Positions 55,258-57,880 of a stretch of DNA of 57,880 nt are shown piece after piece. The first letter of the stretch is position 1. Every line of letters starts with the position of its first letter. A model generated the notes under the pieces. That model saw only the letters and a list, made by a program, of their open reading frames with translations, searched no databases and was not told the origin of the DNA. Source of the stretch: a virus; IMG/VR virus record IMGVR_UViG_3300017917_002963, positions 1-57,880 of that record; one strand, given 5' to 3'. Position numbers and translations under genes: made by a program.

Positions 55258-55332
55258 GGTGCGTTCATATAATGGTCATTATCCTGGATTGTCTATCCAG
55301 AGACGGGAGTTCGATTCTCCCACGCATCGCCA
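55258..55332 (+). tRNA. tRNA-Asp (GTC), copy 1
   Basis: Acceptor GGTGCGT/ACGCATC with one G-U, G73, CCA. Anticodon arm CTGGA-TTGTCTA-TCCAG. T arm GGGAG-TTCGATT-CTCCC. Confidence 0.9.
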
Positions 55333-55341
55333 AGTTTTCAT

Positions 55342-55416
55342 ACTCAGTTCGTCTATCGGTTAGGACAGTGGACTTTCAATCCGCAAAGACGGGTTCGACT
55401 CCCGTACTGAGTGCCA
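55342..55416 (+). tRNA. tRNA-Glu (TTC), copy 2
   Basis: Acceptor ACTCAGT/ACTGAGT fully paired, G73, CCA. Anticodon arm GTGGA-CTTTCAA-TCCGC. T loop TTCGACT. It shares the Glu-type D arm with copy 1 but has a different acceptor. Confidence 0.88.
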
Positions 55417-55425
55417 GGTTATCAT

Positions 55426-55515
55426 GGATGTGCTGAGCATTGGCGAGCTCAAGTGGCTGTAACCCACCCGCATACAAATAAGACTGTGTTGGTTCAACTC
55501 CAACCGCATCCACCA
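55426..55515 (+). tRNA. tRNA-Tyr (GTA), copy 1, long variable arm
   Basis: 90 bases, class II. Acceptor GGATGTG/CGCATCC, A73, CCA. The D arm is GAGC-ATTGGCGA-GCTC (strands reversed relative to the usual GCTC ... GAGC). Anticodon arm GTGG-CTGTAAC-CCAC. A long variable region is followed by T arm GTTGG-TTCAACT-CCAAC. Confidence 0.75.
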
Positions 55516-55589
55516 AGTTTTCCGGAGAGTCGCGCGAATGCGTATTCTTAAACGACCCGGTATCAGGGCGTCCTGTAGTTGATATTCAT

Positions 55590-55678
55590 GGAGCTTGTTC
55601 CCTACGGCGGACTGTAAATCCGTTACCTGAATTGTAGGGTGGTCAAGGTAAGTGGTTCGATTCCATCAGGCTCCACCA
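55590..55678 (+). tRNA. tRNA-Tyr-like (GTA), copy 2, with abnormal D region
   Basis: Acceptor GGAGCTT/AGGCTCC fully paired (G-U allowed), A73, CCA. Anticodon arm GGA-CTGTAAA-TCC. There is no closed D arm: its 5' strand CCCTAC matches GTAGGG in the loop of the long variable arm (stem TTACC/GGTAA), implying a pseudoknot. The variable loop also holds GTGGTCAA, which looks like a displaced D loop. Confidence 0.65.
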
Positions 55679-55684
55679 AGATGT

Positions 55685-55760
55685 AGGCTTTAGAGTGATT
55701 GGAAATCCTATCTCCCTCACATGGAGATGTTGCACGGTTTGAGTCCGTGATAGCCCACCA
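55685..55760 (+). tRNA. tRNA-like, CAC anticodon (Val), weak acceptor
   Basis: Anticodon arm TCTCC-CTCACAT-GGAGA and T arm CACGG-TTTGAGT-CCGTG are good, and CCA is encoded. The acceptor AGGCTTT/ATAGCCC pairs at only five of seven positions, and TAGG/CCTA offers an alternative long D-like arm. May be functional with mismatches or decayed. Confidence 0.55.
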
Positions 55761-55764
55761 AACG

Positions 55765-55828
55765 AAACACACCAGTGAGGGTCGGTCCCTTTCTATAGAG
55801 ATTCCCAAGGAATGCAGCTGGTGTGTTT
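55765..55828 (+). repeat. spacer hairpin 5
   Basis: AAACACACCAG (55765-55775) pairs perfectly with CTGGTGTGTTT (55818-55828). The loop is 42 bases. It starts 4 bases after the preceding CCA. Confidence 0.85.
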
Positions 55829-55919
55829 TGTAACCAAGGCGAATGTCATTGACCTCTCGGATGTCAGTGACCAACGGTTGTAAGTGACGATGGGTGGTAT
55901 CGGAACTTTCACGAATCAT

Positions 55920-56000
55920 GTGCGTGTGGTCTAAATGTTAGGGCACAAGGCAAGAGGGTAAAACCTCCGGATGCGGGTTCGAATCCCGTCACGCACGCCG
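55920..56000 (+). tRNA. Leu-like tRNA element with irregular anticodon arm
   Basis: Acceptor GTGCGTG/CACGCAC perfectly paired and T arm GCGGG-TTCGAAT-CCCGT normal, with G73 then CCG. The interior has GAGG-GTAAAA-CCTC, a six-base loop, so no standard anticodon can be read. Flank sequences resemble tRNA-Leu (TGTGGT; CCGGxTGCGGG). Confidence 0.5.
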
Positions 56001-56243
56001 AGCAACTAAGGCAATACCCACTACTAGAGTAGATGGAAACCGACCCACTGTAACCGGTGGGCTTCACAAGTGCATAGGTCCACTCGGTAAGGCTGGCAGC
56101 ACTAGTGACGATGCGAGAGTAAGTCGGTCCAGTAGGGCAAGGAAAAGTATTGCTGGCGGAAAAAGCTGTCACCAGACAGAAGTTTGGGCACATCCTCGGA
56201 GGGGGTGGTTGGTCTAGACGCCGTGTGATCTGGTAAGAATTTT
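56001..56243 (+). ncRNA. 243-base structured RNA of unknown class
   Basis: Between two tRNAs lies a GC-balanced segment with strong hairpins, for example CCCAC-TGTAACC-G(G)TGGG near 56050 and CTGTC-ACCA-GACAG near 56172. It has GGAAA/GGTAA-type loops (GGAAAAG, CTCGGTAAG). No coding frame and no anticodon arm. The ACAGAAG after the second hairpin is reminiscent of RNase P RNA, but other core elements are missing. Confidence 0.45.
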
Positions 56244-56319
56244 GGACCCGTAGCTCAATCGGGAGAGCGCATGCCTGTCACGCATGAGGTAGCGAGATCG
56301 AAACTCGTCGGGTCCGCCA
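56244..56319 (+). tRNA. tRNA-Asp (GTC), copy 2, A54 T loop
   Basis: Acceptor GGACCCG/CGGGTCC, D arm GCTC/GAGC, anticodon arm CATGC-CTGTCAC-GCATG, G73, CCA. The T loop is ATCGAAA rather than the usual TTCRANN. Confidence 0.88.
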
Positions 56320-56325
56320 AAACAT

Positions 56326-56400
56326 GTTGCATTAGACTTCTGGTGAGGTCATCACCCTTTCAAGGTGACTAGACGGGATCGTAACCCGTATGCAACTCCA
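56326..56400 (+). tRNA. tRNA-Glu (TTC), copy 3, A54 T loop
   Basis: Acceptor GTTGCAT/ATGCAAC fully paired, D arm GACT/GGTC, anticodon arm TCACC-CTTTCAA-GGTGA, T loop ATCGTAA, discriminator T, CCA. Confidence 0.82.
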
Positions 56401-56408
56401 ATTTCCAT

Positions 56409-56487
56409 TCCGAGAAACCCGAGCAAGGTGCATGGGCTTGACTGTTAATCAATGGTTAGGTGGGTTCGATTCCCACACTCGGAGCCA
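56409..56487 (+). tRNA. tRNA-Asn (GTT)
   Basis: Acceptor TCCGAGA/ACTCGGA (six of seven), G73, CCA. D stem CCC/GGG with a long D loop. Anticodon loop CTGTTAA. T arm GTGGG-TTCGATT-CCCAC. The D arm is atypical for Asn. Confidence 0.8.
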
Positions 56488-56509
56488 ATTGTTGTTACGA
56501 AAATTTCAG

Positions 56510-56538
56510 TTGACACTTGCTGCGAAAAGTTGTATCAT
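56510..56538 (+). promoter_or_regulatory. sigma70-like promoter
   Basis: TTGACA (56510-56515), 17-base spacer, TATCAT (56533-56538), leading two small genes within the array. Confidence 0.75.
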
Positions 56539-56565
56539 ACAATTTTAACGCAGAAAGGTGGTGTC

Positions 56566-56766
56566 ATGCAGAACACAGTGATCATTGATCCGAGAGGTGC
56601 TCACGCTCCAACTCGCGACCAAGTGCTTCGCAAACTCATGCATACGCCACCGGATCAGTTGCAGAGTTTTATTGACATGCACAAAGATGGCTGGCTGGGC
56701 AGCGAAGGAGCCCTAGCAAGAGCCTGCGCCGCTGCCATCTATGCACTTGAACAACACTGCAAATAA
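56566..56766 (+). CDS. small hypothetical protein (66 aa)
   Basis: ATG 56566 has Shine-Dalgarno AAAGGTGG upstream. MQNTVIIDPRGAHAPTRDQVLRKL ... ALARACAAAIYALEQ. Helical; unknown. One of only a few protein genes inside the tRNA region. Confidence 0.65.
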   Translation: MQNTVIIDPRGAHAPTRDQVLRKLMHTPPDQLQSFIDMHKDGWLGSEGALARACAAAIYALEQHCK

Positions 56767-56789
56767 TTTTTCAACTGAAAGGCATTGAA

Positions 56790-56951
56790 ATGAGCAACAG
56801 CAATCAGCAACGTGAACAACTCGAACGAGAAATTCGTCGAAACGAACGTGAACTTCGAGACCCATACAATGAATCCAAGTGGGTCGAACAGGACTCCCTC
56901 AGGGAAGCCCGTGAAAAACTTCACGAGCTTGACCGCAACCAGCGGCGCTGA
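56790..56951 (+). CDS. 53-aa charged coiled-coil protein
   Basis: ATG 56790, Shine-Dalgarno AAAGG at about 56778. MSNSNQQREQLEREIRRNEREL ... SLREAREKLHELDRNQRR: an almost pure charged helix with heptad spacing. Unknown. Confidence 0.6.
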   Translation: MSNSNQQREQLEREIRRNERELRDPYNESKWVEQDSLREAREKLHELDRNQRR

Positions 56952-57091
56952 TTCCCTAGACGCGGAGCCAAATATATAGCAGAACACAATCGAAACTACC
57001 CCCGTAAAACTGGTCATCCTAGGAAATGCCAGAGTTGTTGCGTAGTAGGGCTCATTGTGTCAGAGGCGAGAACTCCTGCTATACTTTACAT

Positions 57092-57171
57092 GGCCGACGG
57101 GACTGCATGGAGTGGTCGCTTGCCTGTCACGCAAGAGAGTCAGAGGGGATCGTTACCCCTGTCGGTCGCCA
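57092..57171 (+). tRNA. tRNA-Asp (GTC), copy 3, A54 T loop
   Basis: Acceptor GGCCGAC/GTCGGTC (one G-U), D arm GACT/GGTC, anticodon arm CTTGC-CTGTCAC-GCAAG, T arm AGGGG-ATCGTTA-CCCCT, G73, CCA. A TATACT (about 57079-57084) lies just upstream. Its CCA is the start of the following spacer stem. Confidence 0.85.
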
Positions 57172-57258
57172 TATAAAAACACGCCGATTGAGGTGATGTG
57201 CCCCGACGCTAGGTTTCGGGTATGACTATGGACCCTCCCATAGTGTGTTTTTATATGG
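57169..57258 (+). repeat. spacer hairpin 6, sequestering the tRNA CCA end
   Basis: CCATATAAAAACAC (57169-57182), beginning with the CCA of tRNA-Asp copy 3, is a perfect complement of GTGTTTTTATATGG (57245-57258). The loop is 62 bases. Confidence 0.88.
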
Positions 57259-57529
57259 TCATTGGTTGAATTAGGGTTCAACACAAAATCCAGAGCGGTG
57301 CGTCCAGCATCGTTAAGTAGGGAAAGTCGGATACAAACTGCGAAGTGACTGTGAGTGTATGTTGATTAGGCGCTATCGAATATCGTCGATATTCGATAGC
57401 GCAGCGCTATCGAATATCGGGCTACTCCCGACGCTATCGACATTTGTAGCTTGCACGAGCAAAAAGAGATTGGAAGGGAATTGATCACCCTGAAGGTCCC
57501 GAGCAGTCAAGTTCAAACGCCGACAACTG
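57259..57529 (+). other. 271-base non-coding interval with palindromic repeats
   Basis: Contains GGGTTCAACACAAAATCC (T-arm-like) near 57284 and the palindrome cluster described separately. No gene or complete tRNA seen. Confidence 0.5.
57370..57419 (+). repeat. three alternating copies of a 16-bp sequence forming perfect palindromes
   Basis: GCGCTATCGAATATCG (57370-57385), its reverse complement (57387-57402) and again the direct copy (57404-57419), separated by single bases. A fourth partial copy (CGCTATCGA) lies at about 57432-57440. As RNA it forms a near-loopless 16-bp hairpin; as DNA it could bind a dimeric protein. Confidence 0.9.
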
Positions 57530-57634
57530 GACACCATATAAAAATGCACTGCGCCAGGTGCCACAACACCAGGACGTATTTGTGGATATGCCGGGCTCGA
57601 CGAGCGCGGGCAGTGTTTTTCTATATGGGGTGTC
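57530..57634 (+). repeat. spacer hairpin 7, overlapping the next tRNA acceptor strand
   Basis: GACACCATATAAAAATGCACTG (57530-57551) pairs with 57611-57634 (CAGTGTTTTTC ... GGGGTGTC) with a few mismatches. The right arm includes the first seven bases of the tRNA-like element that follows, so the two folds compete. Confidence 0.8.
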
Positions 57635-57704
57635 TCTGTGTAAATGGCTAACAGCGGGTAGAAACTCTATCCGGTCAGCAGTTCGACTCTGCTACACTCC
57701 ACCA
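57627..57704 (+). tRNA. tRNA-like element with tight anticodon arm
   Basis: Acceptor GGGGTGT/ACACTCC pairs (one G-U), D arm CTGT/ACAG, T arm AGCAG-TTCGACT-CTGCT, A73, CCA. The anticodon arm can form GGGTAGA-AAC-TCTATCC, a seven-bp stem with a three-base loop. Read as a normal arm the loop would be GAAACTC with no U33. Confidence 0.55.
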
Positions 57705-57711
57705 AGTTTGA

Positions 57712-57802
57712 AATGTGTTGAAGATCAGGATCGGGAAGTCCGTGGCATTTGGCAAATTAAGTCCACGTGCCTAGTTTAAGTGCCTCAAAACAGCAACACA
57801 TT
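57712..57802 (+). repeat. spacer hairpin 8
   Basis: AATGTGTTG (57712-57720) pairs with CAACACATT (57794-57802). The loop is 73 bases. It starts 7 bases after a CCA and ends about 10 bases before the last tRNA. Confidence 0.75.
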
Positions 57803-57811
57803 CAATTTCAA

Positions 57812-57880
57812 TGCCCCTTTGGACAAATTGGCAAAGTCGCTTCTCTCAAAAGGAAGAGTTCTCTCGGTTCGACTCCGAGA
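57812..57880 (+). tRNA. tRNA, partial at window end, probable Leu (CAA)
   Basis: 5' part TGCCCCT, D region GGAC ... AGTC, anticodon arm CTTCT-CTCAAAA-GGAAG (anticodon CAA), T arm CTCGG-TTCGACT-CCGAG. The acceptor 3' strand lies beyond the window. The variable region is short for Leu, so identity is tentative. Confidence 0.6.

Noticed and set aside
56001-56243. RNase P RNA
   Set aside because: An ACAGAAG and a CTCGGTAAG stretch resemble conserved parts, but the GAGGAAAGTCC core strand and matching P4 helix are absent.
54645-57802. CRISPR array
   Set aside because: Hairpin stems share short cores but are not direct repeats with unique equal-length spacers, and no cas genes are present.
54645-57802. 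Integron attC sites
   Set aside because: Stem cores (AAACRCACT/AGTGYGTTT) do not match the attC RYYYAAC/GTTRRRY boxes and no integrase or cassette structure is seen.

Overview
The window reads as part of a large T4-like myovirus genome. It encodes a family B DNA polymerase with 3'-5' exonuclease, a gp45-like sliding clamp, a probable DsbA-like late-transcription protein, a 5'-3' exonuclease of the T4 RNase H type, several homing endonucleases, dense end-to-end genes with ATGA overlaps, and repeated TAAATA boxes like T4 late promoters. All convincing genes lie on the + strand except one inserted HNH endonuclease. There is no rRNA, integrase or CRISPR array. A tmRNA tag ending ANDEVFALAA and a permuted tmRNA gene fit a proteobacterial, possibly betaproteobacterial, host; this is inference.

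Layout. (1) 1-2.6 kb: end of a Clp-type AAA+ unfoldase, three small genes and an HNH homing endonuclease. (2) 2.7-24.5 kb: genes whose products mostly begin with a short peptide like the T4 internal-protein/Alt capsid-targeting sequence (MRATEFVTE, MLLNELFE, MNITEL). They carry host-takeover-type domains: nucleotidyltransferases, zinc metalloproteases, two amidoligases, a gamma-glutamylcyclotransferase-like protein, an ADP-ribosyltransferase-like protein, a kinase-like protein, a ParB-like domain and a Dps-like protein. One 1153-residue protein contains eleven xxEG motifs that look like prohead-protease sites. I infer a packaged, injected protein set. (3) 24.5-28.4 kb: DsbA-like protein, polymerase, clamp. 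(4) 28.5-42 kb: a 7-deazaguanine module (DpdA-like transglycosylase, FolE fused to a homing-endonuclease-like region, QueD, YhhQ-type transporter, QueE) interleaved with glycan genes (two glycosyltransferases, UDP-sugar epimerase, cupin, SDR, GDP-mannose dehydratase). QueC is not in the window. (5) 42-53.5 kb: many very small genes plus a cytidylyltransferase, 5'-3' exonuclease, dUTPase, Bax-inhibitor-1-like membrane protein, WGR-domain protein and a lipoprotein, with frequent sigma70-like promoters (TTGACA-N17-TAYAAT).

(6) 52.5-57.9 kb is an RNA-dense region. It starts with ordinary tRNA-Met and tRNA-Arg. A circularly permuted (two-piece) tmRNA gene with its own terminator follows. The remainder is an array of tRNAs (three Asp-GTC, three Glu-TTC, two Tyr-GTA, Asn-GTT and others), several with abnormal D, anticodon or T arms. 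One pair of tRNA-like units has no anticodon arms, and its acceptor strands pair with each other in a swapped arrangement. Spacers between the RNAs repeatedly have complementary ends that fold into long stems with 40-75 nt loops. This region, and the injected-protein block with its putative polyprotein, are the most unusual parts of the window.
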